A stretch of 64,000 nt of DNA, from contig CAVTQY010000002.1 of assembly GCA_963736975.1 (NCBI GenBank), forward strand, positions 682,001-746,000. The letters are read 5' to 3'. The stretch comes from CAVTQY01 sp963736975. Lineage in GTDB: Bacteria > Pseudomonadota > Alphaproteobacteria > Acetobacterales > Acetobacteraceae. The notes beneath the pieces are model-generated. The model worked only from the letters and a program-made list of their open reading frames with translations, was not told the origin of the DNA and ran no database searches. A program made the position numbers and the translations under genes. Shown here piece by piece: positions 24,651 through 33,593 of this stretch. Positions within the stretch are counted from its first letter, which is position 1, and every line of letters begins with the position of its first letter.

Positions 24651-26914
24651 CGGCCATCCTCGCGGGCAAGGTCAAAATGGCCACGGCGCCAGGGCCTTCG
24701 GCACGATCGTCGAGGGCGAGTCGCCCGCCATGGTCCTCCATAATCTTTTTGACGATCGCCAAACCCAAACCCGTCCCCTTTGGCTTGTGCGTTACGTAAG
24801 GCTCGGTGAGCCGGGCGCGATCTTCCTGCGGCAAGCCAATTCCGTCATCCATCACGGTAATCCGTACTTCGCCGTCCACCGCTTGCACGGCAAGGTCGAT
24901 CGTGCCGGCGTGCTCGATCATACGCCCGGCCGCCGGACTTTCCGCGATGCTTCCGGCAAGCGCCAACGCCTCCGCACGCATCGTCACCGCGTCGGCGGCG
25001 TTCTGTAACAGGTTGGTGAGCGCCTGGCGCAGCATCCGCCGATCGCATGGCGCGATCGGCCCGCGTTCCGGTATCTCGCTGCGCCAGTTTATCTGCGGCC
25101 GCGCGGTTTTCTGCAGTACCAGCGCATCGCGTGCAATGCGGCCGACATCCTCCGCTTTGATCGTCGGCTGCGGCATGCGCGCGAAAGCGGAAAACTCATC
25201 CACCATCCGGCCGATATCGCCGACATGGCGCACGATCGTCTCGGCGCATTGCGCGAAGGTTTCCGGATCGGAGGTGATCTCGCGGGCGAAGCGCCGCTTC
25301 AGCCGCTCGGCAGCAAGCTGAATCGGGGTCAGCGGGTTCTTGATCTCGTGCGCGATGCGGCGCGCCACATCGGCCCAGGCCGCCTTGCGCTGGGCCGCCT
25401 GCAGCTCGGTGATGTCGTCGAAGGTTGCCACGAAACCCGCCGCCCGTTCCCCCGACAGTTCCGCGCCAATGCGCACAAGCAGCACGCGGGAACGTCCAGC
25501 ACGGCTGATCTGCACCTCCGCCATATGCGCCCGCGCCGGCTGCGCCATCGCCGCGTCCAGCAGGGGCGCGAATTCCGGCACGACTTCGGCGAGCGGGCGT
25601 CCCGTGGCGGCCATCAGGTCAGCCGCGAGTAAATGGTCGGCGGCGCGATTGGGCAGCTCGACGCGCCCCTGCGGGTCGAGCCCGATCACTCCGGCCGAGA
25701 CGCCGGACAGCACCGCTTCGGTGAACCGGCGCCGATCGTCGATCTGGCGATAGGCGTCCATCAGCTCGGTCCGCTGCGCCGCGAGCTGTCCGGTCATCCG
25801 GTTGAACGTCCGCGACAGGCCGGCGATTTCGTCCTCGCTGCGCGTCTCTGGCACGCGCACCGCAAGATCACCGCCGCGCACCCGCTCCGCCGCCTGGCTC
25901 AGGCGCCCGATCGGCCGGACGATCTGTGTTGCCAGCAACAGGCCAATCAGCACAGCCGCGGCCAGTACCAACAGTGCCACCAGGGCGAAAATCCAGGCGA
26001 AGGCGATCTGCAGCCAAGATCGGTTTTGATCCAGCCGTTTGTATTCCGCCACCGCCTGCTCGGTGCGCTGCATGTAGCGCAGGATGTCGGGATCGACCGG
26101 CCGGCTGATCATCAGCAGCAGTGGCGGCGTCGAATTGAGCTGTACCACCGCCTGCACACGTGTGGCGTCGCGCGAGTTCGAGCACCACGACATCGCCGCT
26201 GCGTGCCTGCATGGTGGCCCAGGCCGGCGGCGCCTCGGCGCCCAGGCCGCCGAACAGCCCGGTCGATGCAATCACCTGGCCGCTGACCGGGTCATACAGT
26301 ACGGCTTCAGTAAGGCCGCGCAGCGTCGTCTGCGTCGCCAGCACCGAAGCGAAGGAGTTCGGATCGCCCACCAGCATGGCGCCGGCATGGGTCAGGTCGT
26401 TGGCCATCTCCAGTGCGACAGTGCGAATATTGTCTCGGTGCTCCTGCAAATAGCCGCGGGCCACCTGCAACGATTCGGTGATCGCGGTGCGCACCGGATC
26501 GTTGAACCAGGCCTGAATGCCGAAATGAAAGAATGCCACCGCGAATCCCGCGACCACGATGGATGGCGCCACCGCGACGCCGCTGAACAGCACCACCAAC
26601 CGCACATGCAGCCGCGATCCGGCCGAGCCGCGCCGCCGCTCGGCCCAGACGCGGGTCAGCCTGCCGGCAAGCACTGCGCCCAGCAGCAGCAGCACCGACA
26701 GATTGGCCAGCACCAGCGCCACGCCGGCGCCCGGGCTGACGCCGTACGGCTCGCCGCGCGCGAGCATGACGAAGGTACTGATGCCGACCGCGAGCGCCAG
26801 CACCACCAAGCTGATTGTCGCCGTGCGCCCGAGCAGGAAGTTGCCGATCCGGCTCGCGGCCGAACGGGTCGGCGGCGGTGGTTGCAGGGTGCTGACCGGA
26901 GGCTCGGCGTTCAT
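24640..26914 (-). pseudogene. ntrY: Nitrogen-regulation sensor kinase NtrY, single-base frameshift
   Basis: The first frame (ATG 26914) gives the NtrY N-terminus: several membrane helices (ISLVVLALAVGISTFVMLAR, VALVLANLSVLLLLGAVLAG, LVVLFSGVAVAPSIVVAGFA) and the start of the periplasmic sensor domain up to SGDVVVLE. The second frame then carries ATRVQAVVQLNSTPPLLLMI, another helix, HAMP, a PAS domain, the HisKA motif VARRIAHEIKNPLTPIQLAA and the ATPase motifs NLLQNAADAV and GTGLGLAIVKKIMEDHGG. One extra base in about 26171-26182 explains the break: deleting a C gives VVVLESRDATRVQ. NtrY pairs with NtrX for nitrogen, redox or envelope sensing. Both partners carry the same kind of lesion. Confidence 0.9.
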
Positions 26915-26933
26915 CGCAAACCGCGGTCTTGTA

Positions 26934-28379
26934 TCACATCACCCCGCGCACGACGGGGATCTCCAACTCGCGAATCTTCTTGCGCAACGTGTTGCGATTG
27001 AGGCCGAGCATGGCAGCCGCCTTGATCTGGTTGCCGCGTGTCGCCGCCAGCGTCATGCGGATCAGCGGCCGCTCCACCTCGGCGATGACACGGTCATAGA
27101 TGTTGGACGGTGCCATGCTGTCGTCATGGGCAGCCAGGAATTGGCGGATGTGCCTCTCCACCGCGCGGGCCAGCGGCTCCGGACCGGTAGGGCCTACCGG
27201 CTCCGTGCTCGGCCCCGCCTCTATCATTTCATTGTCGATCGCCTCGGCGCTGATCGTTTCATCCGGACACAGCGCGGCCAGCCGCCGCATCAGGTTTTCC
27301 AGCTCACGCACATTGCCGGGCCAGCTATGCTGCTTCAGCCGCTCGATCGCGCCCGGTCCCAGCGACTTGGCCGGCCTTCCGTCTTCCCGCGCGCGTTCCA
27401 GGAAATGGCGGGCGAGCACGGGAATATCCTCGACCCGTTCGCGCAGGGGCGGCAGCCGCATCGGCGCGACGTTCAGCCGGTAGAACAGGTCCTCTCGGAA
27501 CAAGCCCTGGCGGATCGCGGCGCGCAGGTCGCGATGCGTCGCGGCCACGATCCGCACATTGGCCTTGATCGGCTGACGGCCGCCGATCGAAGTGAACTCG
27601 CCTTCCTGTAGCACGCGCAACAGCCGGGTCTGCGCCTCCGGCGGCATATCGCCGATCTCGTCCAGGAACAGCGTGCCGCCATTGGCCTGCTCGAAGCGGC
27701 CGGCGCTGCGCGCCAGCGCGCCGGTGAACGCCCCGCGTTCATGGCCGAACAGCTCGCTCTCGATGAGCTCGCGCGGGATCGCCGCCATGTTGATGGCGAC
27801 GAACGGACCGGCGCGCCGCTTGCCGTAGTCGTGCAGCGCTCGCGCGACCAGCTCCTTGCCGGTGCCTGATTCGCCATTGATGATCACCGTCAGGTCGGCG
27901 GTGGTGAGCCGCGCGATCGCCCGATAAATCTCCTGCATCGCCGGACTGCGGCCGATGAGCGGCATGCGCTCGTCGGCGTCGAGCGGTTCCGGCGGCGGAG
28001 ACGAAGCCTCGGACGGGGCAGTCAGCGCCCGCCCCACAACGGCCAGCAACTCGTCGAGATCGAACGGCTTCGGCAGATATTCGAAGGCGCCCCGTTGCGC
28101 CGCCTTGACGGCGGTCATCAGGGTCGATTGCGCGCTCATCACCACCACCCGCAGATCGGGGCGGACGCGGCGGATGCGCGGTATCAGGTCGAGTCCGTTC
28201 TCGTCCGGCATGATCACATCCGTGATCACCAAATCGCCTTCGCCGTCTTCCACCCAGCGCCAGAGCGTGGCCGCGTTGCCGGTGCTGCGCACCTGATAGC
28301 CGGACCGTCCCAGCGCCTGGGAGAGCACCGTGCGGATCGAGCGGTCGTCATCGGCCACCAGGACCGTCTGCAGCGTCAT
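26934..28379 (-). CDS. ntrC: Nitrogen-regulation sigma-54 response regulator NtrC
   Basis: NtrC activates sigma-54 promoters for nitrogen assimilation when phosphorylated by NtrB. The 481-residue protein has a receiver (VLVADDDRSIRTVLSQALGR, DLVITDVIMPDENGLDLIPR with the phospho-Asp, GAFEYLPKPFDLDELLAVVG), an AAA+ domain (NGESGTGKELVARALHDYGK, ESELFGHERGAFTGALARSA with the sigma-54-contacting GAFTGA, GTLFLDEIGDMPPEAQTRLL) and a Fis-type DNA-binding end (NQIKAAAMLGLNRNTLRKKI). The ATG at 28379 is chosen because GAGGAG lies 7 bases upstream; a codon at 28406 inside ntrB is the alternative. It follows ntrB by 10 bp. Confidence 0.95.
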   Translation of the reverse strand: MTLQTVLVADDDRSIRTVLSQALGRSGYQVRSTGNAATLWRWVEDGEGDLVITDVIMPDENGLDLIPRIRRVRPDLRVVVMSAQSTLMTAVKAAQRGAFEYLPKPFDLDELLAVVGRALTAPSEASSPPPEPLDADERMPLIGRSPAMQEIYRAIARLTTADLTVIINGESGTGKELVARALHDYGKRRAGPFVAINMAAIPRELIESELFGHERGAFTGALARSAGRFEQANGGTLFLDEIGDMPPEAQTRLLRVLQEGEFTSIGGRQPIKANVRIVAATHRDLRAAIRQGLFREDLFYRLNVAPMRLPPLRERVEDIPVLARHFLERAREDGRPAKSLGPGAIERLKQHSWPGNVRELENLMRRLAALCPDETISAEAIDNEMIEAGPSTEPVGPTGPEPLARAVERHIRQFLAAHDDSMAPSNIYDRVIAEVERPLIRMTLAATRGNQIKAAAMLGLNRNTLRKKIRELEIPVVRGVM

Positions 28380-28389
28380 CCGAAGCTCC

Positions 28390-29544
28390 TCAGCACGCCG
28401 GATCATCCTCCGCCAGCACCGGAAGGTGCAGGCGGAACTCGGTGCGCCCCGGCCGGCTCTCGACTTCTATCAGTCCGCCATGATCGCCGATGATGGTCGC
28501 CACCAAAGCAAGACCCAGGCCGGTGCCGGCGGCTTTGGTGGTAACGAACGGATCAAAAAGATGCGGACGGATGTCGTCGGCGATACCCGGCCCGTTGTCG
28601 CGCACCGCCACCAGCAACGGCAAGTCAACCCGTTGGGTGGAACCTGGCACGGCGATGCGAACCCCGTGCTGGAAGCCGGTGGACAGCAGGATTTCCGCAT
28701 TCGGCTGGCCGGCGGTCGCCTCGGCGGCGTTCTTGACCAAGTTCAACACCACCTGAACCAGTTGGTCGCGGCTGCCCCATACCGGCGGCAGGGAGGGATC
28801 GTAGAGTTCCTGAAAGCGCACATGCGCGGCAAACCCGTTCTGCGCCAGCATCCGCACATGCTCCAGCACGCGATGAATATTCACGGCGCTGCGCACCAGC
28901 GGCTTCTGCCCGAAGCTCTCCATCCGATCCACCAGTACGCGGATGCGGTCCGCCTCATCGCGGATCAGCACGGTCAGCTCGCGGTCCTCCGGCGCCGCAT
29001 TGGCTTCCAAAAGCTGCGCCGCGCCGCGGATGCCGGAGAGCGGGTTTTTCACCTCATGCGCCATGATCGCCGCCATGCCGGTGACGCTGCGCGCCCCATG
29101 GCGGAACGCGAGCTGCCGATCCAGCGTGCGCGCGGCGGAGGCGTCCTGGAACGCCAGCAGAACGGTGCCTGGCTCTTCCGGCAGCGGTGTTCCCTGTACC
29201 GCGATGCCGCGTTTGTTGATGCGCGGGCTCTCGATCGTCAGATCATGGTCGGAAATCGTCACTTCGTTGTCGCGCACCTGCTTCGTCAGCAGGAACAGCG
29301 GATTGTCGGACGGGATCAGATCGGTGAGTGACAGCGGGGCAAGCTGCGCCGCCGAGATGCCAAAAAACTGCTCGGCCGCTTGGTTCACGTAGCGGAAGCG
29401 GTTCTCCGCATCGAGCAGCACCACCGGCACTGGCAGCGCGCCGAGAACGGCGGCCGCGTCCGCCATGCGCTTCCGCTCCGGCACATGCCGCAGCGCCGAG
29501 ATCAGCCGGCGAGTGGCGGTGCCGCTCACGCCGCCTCCGCCCAT
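28390..29544 (-). CDS. ntrB: Nitrogen-regulation sensor histidine kinase NtrB
   Basis: NtrB is the cytosolic kinase/phosphatase of NtrC, controlled by PII proteins. The 384-residue protein has an N-terminal PAS domain (VVLLDAENRFRYVNQAAEQF), the H-box GMAAIMAHEVKNPLSGIRGA with the phospho-His, the N-box QVVLNLVKNAAEAT, and DNGPGIADDIRPHLFDPFVT with GTGLGLALVATIIGDHGG of the ATPase domain. No membrane segment is present. The ATG at 29544 lies inside dusB; a GTG at 29529 overlaps the dusB stop as GTGA and is an equally good start, giving 379 residues. The dusB-ntrB-ntrC order is the classical alphaproteobacterial nifR3-ntrBC operon. Confidence 0.95.
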   Translation of the reverse strand: MGGGGVSGTATRRLISALRHVPERKRMADAAAVLGALPVPVVLLDAENRFRYVNQAAEQFFGISAAQLAPLSLTDLIPSDNPLFLLTKQVRDNEVTISDHDLTIESPRINKRGIAVQGTPLPEEPGTVLLAFQDASAARTLDRQLAFRHGARSVTGMAAIMAHEVKNPLSGIRGAAQLLEANAAPEDRELTVLIRDEADRIRVLVDRMESFGQKPLVRSAVNIHRVLEHVRMLAQNGFAAHVRFQELYDPSLPPVWGSRDQLVQVVLNLVKNAAEATAGQPNAEILLSTGFQHGVRIAVPGSTQRVDLPLLVAVRDNGPGIADDIRPHLFDPFVTTKAAGTGLGLALVATIIGDHGGLIEVESRPGRTEFRLHLPVLAEDDPAC

Positions 29545-30584
29545 TCTGCCGCTTCAGATGCGCGCGTGGCTCCGCCGGCGATGGAGCGTTCGTAAAAGTC
29601 CTGGATCAGCCGGATCACAGCGTTGGCATCCGTCAGCCGCGTGACGGTGGCGCGGAACTCCGCCGATCCCGGCAGTCCGCGCGAGTACCAGGACACATGC
29701 TTGCGGGCGAGCCGCAGCCCGGCCTCGATGCCGAAATGGCTGAGCATCGCCCCGTAATGCTCGAGCAGCACGGCCCGTTGCTGAACTAGCGAGGGCTCCG
29801 GCTGAGGCCGGCCGGTACGCAGGAACTGTGCGACCCGCGCCGGGAACCAGGGCCTCCCGTAGCAGCCGCGGCCGATCATCACCCCGTCCGCGCCAGACCG
29901 CGCCAGCGCCTCCGCCGCGTCCTCCTCGGTCAGGATGTCGCCATTGGCGATGACCGGGATGTGCACGGCGGCTTTTACCCGGGCGATGAAGTCCCAGTCG
30001 GCCCGGCCGGTGTAGAACTGTTGGCGGGTCCGCCCGTGCACGGTGACCATGCGGATGCCGACATCCTCGGCGATGCGGGCGAGGCGAGGAGCATTCAGGC
30101 TCTGGTGGTCCCAGCCCATGCGCATTTTCAGCGTCACCGGCACCGGCACGGCCTTGACCGTCGCTTCCAGGATCGCGGCGGCGGCGGTTTGGTCGCGCAT
30201 CAGGGCGGAGCCCGCCTGCTGGCCCACCGCCACTTTGCGCACCGGGCAGCCGAAATTGATGTCGATGAGGTCTGCGCCATGACCGACGGCGAGCCGCGCC
30301 GCCTCTGCCATCGCCGCCGGCTCGCAGCCGGCGAGTTGCACCGCCGACACCCCGCCGCACCCATCGACCTCGGCCATGCGGAGCGTGGTGCGGTTCTCCC
30401 GGATCATCGCCCAAGAGGCGATCATCTCGGAGACGACCATGCCGGCGCCCTGCTGCTTGGCGAGCCGGCGGAATGGCAGGTCGCTGACGCCGGACATCGG
30501 CGCCAGGATCACCGGCGTGTCGATTGTTACGCCATTGCCCAGGTCGATGGCGCGGAGCGTTGTTGCGGAACGACAGTTGCCCAT
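29526..30584 (-). CDS. dusB: tRNA-dihydrouridine synthase (DusB/NifR3)
   Basis: Dus enzymes reduce uridine to dihydrouridine in the tRNA D-loop with FMN and NADPH. The 352-residue protein has the N-terminal FMN site VILAPMSGVSDLPFRRLAKQ, the catalytic Cys in DLIDINFGCPVRKVAVGQQA, the substrate strand PVTLKMRMGWDHQSLNAP and GVMIGRGCYGRPW in the TIM barrel, then the C-terminal helical tRNA-binding part with the LRLARKHVSWYSRGLPGSAE motif of DusB. It leads the ntrBC operon, as in Rhodospirillum, Azospirillum and Rhizobium, where the gene was named nifR3. The start (ATG 30584) has a weak ribosome site; the gene upstream on this strand is 103 bp away. Confidence 0.95.
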   Translation of the reverse strand: MGNCRSATTLRAIDLGNGVTIDTPVILAPMSGVSDLPFRRLAKQQGAGMVVSEMIASWAMIRENRTTLRMAEVDGCGGVSAVQLAGCEPAAMAEAARLAVGHGADLIDINFGCPVRKVAVGQQAGSALMRDQTAAAAILEATVKAVPVPVTLKMRMGWDHQSLNAPRLARIAEDVGIRMVTVHGRTRQQFYTGRADWDFIARVKAAVHIPVIANGDILTEEDAAEALARSGADGVMIGRGCYGRPWFPARVAQFLRTGRPQPEPSLVQQRAVLLEHYGAMLSHFGIEAGLRLARKHVSWYSRGLPGSAEFRATVTRLTDANAVIRLIQDFYERSIAGGATRASEAAEWAEAA

Positions 30585-30687
30585 AGTTTGGGCATTTTAC
30601 CGCCACAGCGGGCGGGGGTGCAAGGAAGGCGTGTCCCCAGAAAGTCGGCTAAGACTCCCAGCTCCGTCGCACTGCCGGCACGGGATT

Positions 30688-30966
30688 TTATTCTTCCCAA
30701 TCCCTCACGAACGCTTCGGCGAGTTCCCGCGTGCGAAACTCGGAGACTGCTTCATAGTCGGCACTATGTTCGGCCGTTTCTGGTGACCGGAGGACAGTAA
30801 ACGCGCCTGTCTTCTCCTCGATGACCAGCGTCAGGTCGTCGGACCTATAGGGAGATGTATGCCGCGCGCCGCATACACGGCAATCATCGTCGCACGTGCA
30901 CGACCATTGGTCCTTCCACTTTACTTCGCACCGCTCGCAGCGGTAGTAGTTGCGGAACCACGCCAT
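30688..30966 (-). CDS. Small zinc-ribbon protein of unknown function
   Basis: The 92-residue product starts MAWFRNYYRCERCEVKWKDQ and contains a second Cys cluster (WSCTCDDDCRVCGAR), giving C-x2-C and C-x-C-x3-C-x2-C groups that suggest one or two zinc sites. The rest is acidic and helical, ending FRTRELAEAFVRDWEE. It lies just downstream of the DpnI-type gene (24 bp between the ATG and the DpnI stop on the minus strand) in the same low-GC patch, so the two may have been acquired together. No function is recognised. A codon at 30987 would add seven residues. Confidence 0.6.
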   Translation of the reverse strand: MAWFRNYYRCERCEVKWKDQWSCTCDDDCRVCGARHTSPYRSDDLTLVIEEKTGAFTVLRSPETAEHSADYEAVSEFRTRELAEAFVRDWEE

Positions 30967-30990
30967 ACTGCCTCCAACTAATGTCAACCG

Positions 30991-31770
30991 TTACGCTGAT
31001 CTAGCGAGTTTATAAGTGCCTTGGCCGAGAAAATCAAGATAATGCTTGTCGCGGAGGAGTTGTAACTGCTGGCGGATCTTCGCCCTAATGTGTCGATTGC
31101 CAGGGTAAAGTCCCTGTAGCTCATGCTCGAACGCATAAACCTGCTGCAAAGAGAATGTTGGCTGTCCAATCCGCTCTACGCACCTTATCACATCCAGCAA
31201 CCATCCTCGGGAGCGAAGGTCTTCCTGCTCGCGAAGAAATAGCGTGCTCCGCCACTTAGCGATCACGGTTGCGGCAGATTCAACATTTCTGTTCTTAACA
31301 AGGTAGATTTGCCCTGCTTTTGGAATCCTGTGTAGGAGTATGTTGCATCCGATCCAACCAGCGCGCCGAGCGAACGCTGAAAGTGGCTTTCTTTGTTGAA
31401 TGACCTGCGGAGTTAGAAAGTGCTTGGGGATCACGACGAAGTTCATGACCTCAAGCTTCGGGGCTTCGTAAGACAGCAGAAAGAGGTTGGGATTGGCTCC
31501 AGACTTCAGCCTACTCATCATTGTCCCAAATGCGCCGTCCACGACTCTCAGGCCGAAACGACCTCGCTGGCTTTTCAGCTCGTAGTCTTCCCCGCATTGC
31601 GAGCAAAAGAAGTCAGCAGCAGGGTTGTTGTTTCGGTATCTTCCGATAGGCGTAACTCCGCAACCTGGGCAATAAGCTTCCTGACTCACCCAATGCTCAC
31701 TTAATACTCGAGCTTTTTGCGTCGAGCTCGTGTAGGCATCGGCAAGAGCTGTTGTAAATGACAGATTCAT
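30991..31770 (-). CDS. DpnI-family methyl-directed type IIM restriction endonuclease
   Basis: DpnI cuts GATC only when the adenine is N6-methylated. The 259-residue product matches DpnI over its whole length. The N-terminal catalytic domain has VLSEHWVSQEAYCPGCG and NNPAADFFCSQCGEDYELKS, combining the two zinc C-x2-C pairs with the PD-(D/E)xK active residues Asp, Glu and Lys. The middle has RKPLSAFARRAGWIGCNILL. The C-terminal winged helix, which also reads methylated GATC, has HIRAKIRQQLQLLRDKHYLD and FLGQGTYK. Base composition is clearly lower in GC than the neighbours, a sign of transfer. No methylase is adjacent and none is needed: the host only has to lack Dam methylation. Confidence 0.93.
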   Translation of the reverse strand: MNLSFTTALADAYTSSTQKARVLSEHWVSQEAYCPGCGVTPIGRYRNNNPAADFFCSQCGEDYELKSQRGRFGLRVVDGAFGTMMSRLKSGANPNLFLLSYEAPKLEVMNFVVIPKHFLTPQVIQQRKPLSAFARRAGWIGCNILLHRIPKAGQIYLVKNRNVESAATVIAKWRSTLFLREQEDLRSRGWLLDVIRCVERIGQPTFSLQQVYAFEHELQGLYPGNRHIRAKIRQQLQLLRDKHYLDFLGQGTYKLARSA

Positions 31771-31953
31771 CTGTTTGGGCGAAATCTTCGTGTATCTCGG
31801 AGAGAGAATAACGGCTTGTTCTAACCGGAGACTACCCGGCCGTCAGCCCCGACTTCCGCTTGGCTGGGCAGACCATCCAGAGTGTCGCCTTCTCAGGAGG
31901 ATGTGGAAGCCGGGACAGCTTGGGCAGGCCTCCAGGCGATCGGGCCAGCGTTA

Positions 31954-32322
31954 TCACCCCGCGGCGAGATAAGCGCCAAGCAGAACCACCCCGCTAATCG
32001 CCAGCAAGGCGTGCACGCCGACGACGGTAAACGACAGCCGTCTGCGCCCGAGCCGCGCCCGCAGTATTAACAACCCCGCCAGCAGTGCCAGCCCAAGCAG
32101 GACCGCCGCCATTATCCGAAAGCCGCCGGCGCCCGCTTCCGCCGCATGCGAAGCCGCCGGCGCCAACAGCATAAGCGCGAGGCCGGCCGCGCCGAGCAGA
32201 CCGTGCAGCACGCCGACCGGCCAGGGAATCGGCGGCGATTTCGGCCGCTGCAACTGCACCACGGACAGCAACGCGCCGAAGGTCGCCGCAGCGATCAGGA
32301 CGAAAGCCGCATCCGTCAGCAT
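31954..32322 (-). CDS. Small integral membrane protein of unknown function
   Basis: This 122-residue product starts MLTDAAFVLIAAATFGALLS at an ATG overlapping the Hsp70 stop. Four hydrophobic segments are visible: residues 5-22, 38-60 (VGVLHGLLGAAGLALMLLA), 70-90 (FRIMAAVLLGLALLAGLLIL) and 99-120. A basic loop (RARLGRRRLSF) lies before the last helix, and the two end helices contain His residues (VLHG, VGVHALLAISGVVLLGAYL). A b-type cytochrome-like or DUF-type membrane anchor is conceivable but unproven. The coupling to the small Hsp70 is the only functional hint. Confidence 0.65.
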   Translation of the reverse strand: MLTDAAFVLIAAATFGALLSVVQLQRPKSPPIPWPVGVLHGLLGAAGLALMLLAPAASHAAEAGAGGFRIMAAVLLGLALLAGLLILRARLGRRRLSFTVVGVHALLAISGVVLLGAYLAAG

Positions 32323-33578
32323 GGCGCGGCCTGCCGCTCTGCACCGATCAGCGCCAGGCCCTCGGCAACCGAGACGAACTCGCCGCCGCCTGATACGACC
32401 GCCGTCCCGAAGCGCCGCTCGAACAGCCGCCGCACCGCCGGCACGAACGAGCTGCCGCCAGTCAGGAACACGCGGTCGATCTCCCCCGACAACACGCCAG
32501 CCGCACTCAATGCCCGGTCCACCGTCCCCTCCAGCCGCGCCAAATCCTCGGCGATCCACTGCTCGAACTCGGCGCGCGTGATCGTCTCGTCGATGACGAA
32601 ATGCTTGTGCCGGAACTGCAGGCGCGCCGTATCGCCATGCGACAGTGCCGCCTTCGCGCGTGTGACCGTCTGATACAGCTCGTGGCCAAGCTCGTCCTCG
32701 ATCAGCAGCGCAAGCGAGCGCAGCCGCTCTGGATGCTCGGCCGTGCGTGCGATTTCCTCGAGGGCGCGCAGCATGCGCGGTGTGCGCATCAGCGACAGCC
32801 GATGCCAGCGTGCAAACGCCGAGTAGTACTCGGGCGGCACCGGCAGCCACTTTCCCATGACGCGGTAGTTATCGCCCTTGCCGAGACGGGGCGCGATCAC
32901 CCGGTCGATGATGCGGTAGTCGAATGTATCCCCGGCAATGCCGATCCCGGCGTAGCCGAGCGGCACCACGCGCCGCGTGCCGCCCGGCTCGAATCGCATC
33001 ACCGAGAAATCGCTGGTGCCGCCACCGAAATCGCCGATCAGCACGATTGCCGGCGCGGTCAGCGTCTCGGCGAACCGGTACCCTGCCGCCTCGGGTTCCA
33101 GCGCTATGTCGATGGCGTTGTGACCGGCGTCGGCAAACGCGCCGCGCAACCGCCGTTCTCCCAGCGCATCATCAGCCGTTTCGCCAACAAAATGCACTGG
33201 GCGGCCGGCGACGATTCGAACGACCGGCGGTGTATCGGCGGCGGCGAACAGGGCGCGCAGGAACACGCCGACGAGCCGTTCCAACCCGAAGGGCCGGCCG
33301 AAGATGCGAGTCTCGCTGAAGCTGCGCTGCGCGAGGTACGACTTCATCGACATAATCAGCCGGCTGCCATGCGGGTCGTCCCGGTACGCCTCGATCCCGG
33401 CCGGACCGGCAGCATGGTGCAGCACCGTCCGTCCGGGCATTTCCTCGGTCCAGAAGCACAGCACGGAACGAAATAGATCGAGCGTGCCGAACCGGGCGGT
33501 CGCCACCCGCCCATCGGGGTGCCGCACCGCCATGACGCTGTTGGTGGTGCCAAAGTCGATGCCGAGGACCGTGCCCAT
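32316..33578 (-). CDS. Small Hsp70-family chaperone (YegD-like)
   Basis: The 420-residue protein has an actin-like ATPase domain only: GIDFGTTNSVMAVRHPDG (phosphate 1), EPEAAGYRFAETLTAPAIVL, IGDFGGGTSDFSVMRFEPGG (phosphate 2) and DRVFLTGGSSFVPAVRRLFE (adenosine motif). The C-terminal substrate-binding domain of DnaK is absent, as in YegD and related Hsp70-like proteins, which are about 450 residues. The cellular role of the subfamily is not established. It overlaps the small membrane protein downstream by seven bases and is 15 bp from the FAH-family gene upstream. The J-domain protein at 14 kb is a possible partner only by theme. Confidence 0.88.
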   Translation of the reverse strand: MGTVLGIDFGTTNSVMAVRHPDGRVATARFGTLDLFRSVLCFWTEEMPGRTVLHHAAGPAGIEAYRDDPHGSRLIMSMKSYLAQRSFSETRIFGRPFGLERLVGVFLRALFAAADTPPVVRIVAGRPVHFVGETADDALGERRLRGAFADAGHNAIDIALEPEAAGYRFAETLTAPAIVLIGDFGGGTSDFSVMRFEPGGTRRVVPLGYAGIGIAGDTFDYRIIDRVIAPRLGKGDNYRVMGKWLPVPPEYYSAFARWHRLSLMRTPRMLRALEEIARTAEHPERLRSLALLIEDELGHELYQTVTRAKAALSHGDTARLQFRHKHFVIDETITRAEFEQWIAEDLARLEGTVDRALSAAGVLSGEIDRVFLTGGSSFVPAVRRLFERRFGTAVVSGGGEFVSVAEGLALIGAERQAAPC

Positions 33579-33593
33579 GCCGTAAGGACGACG

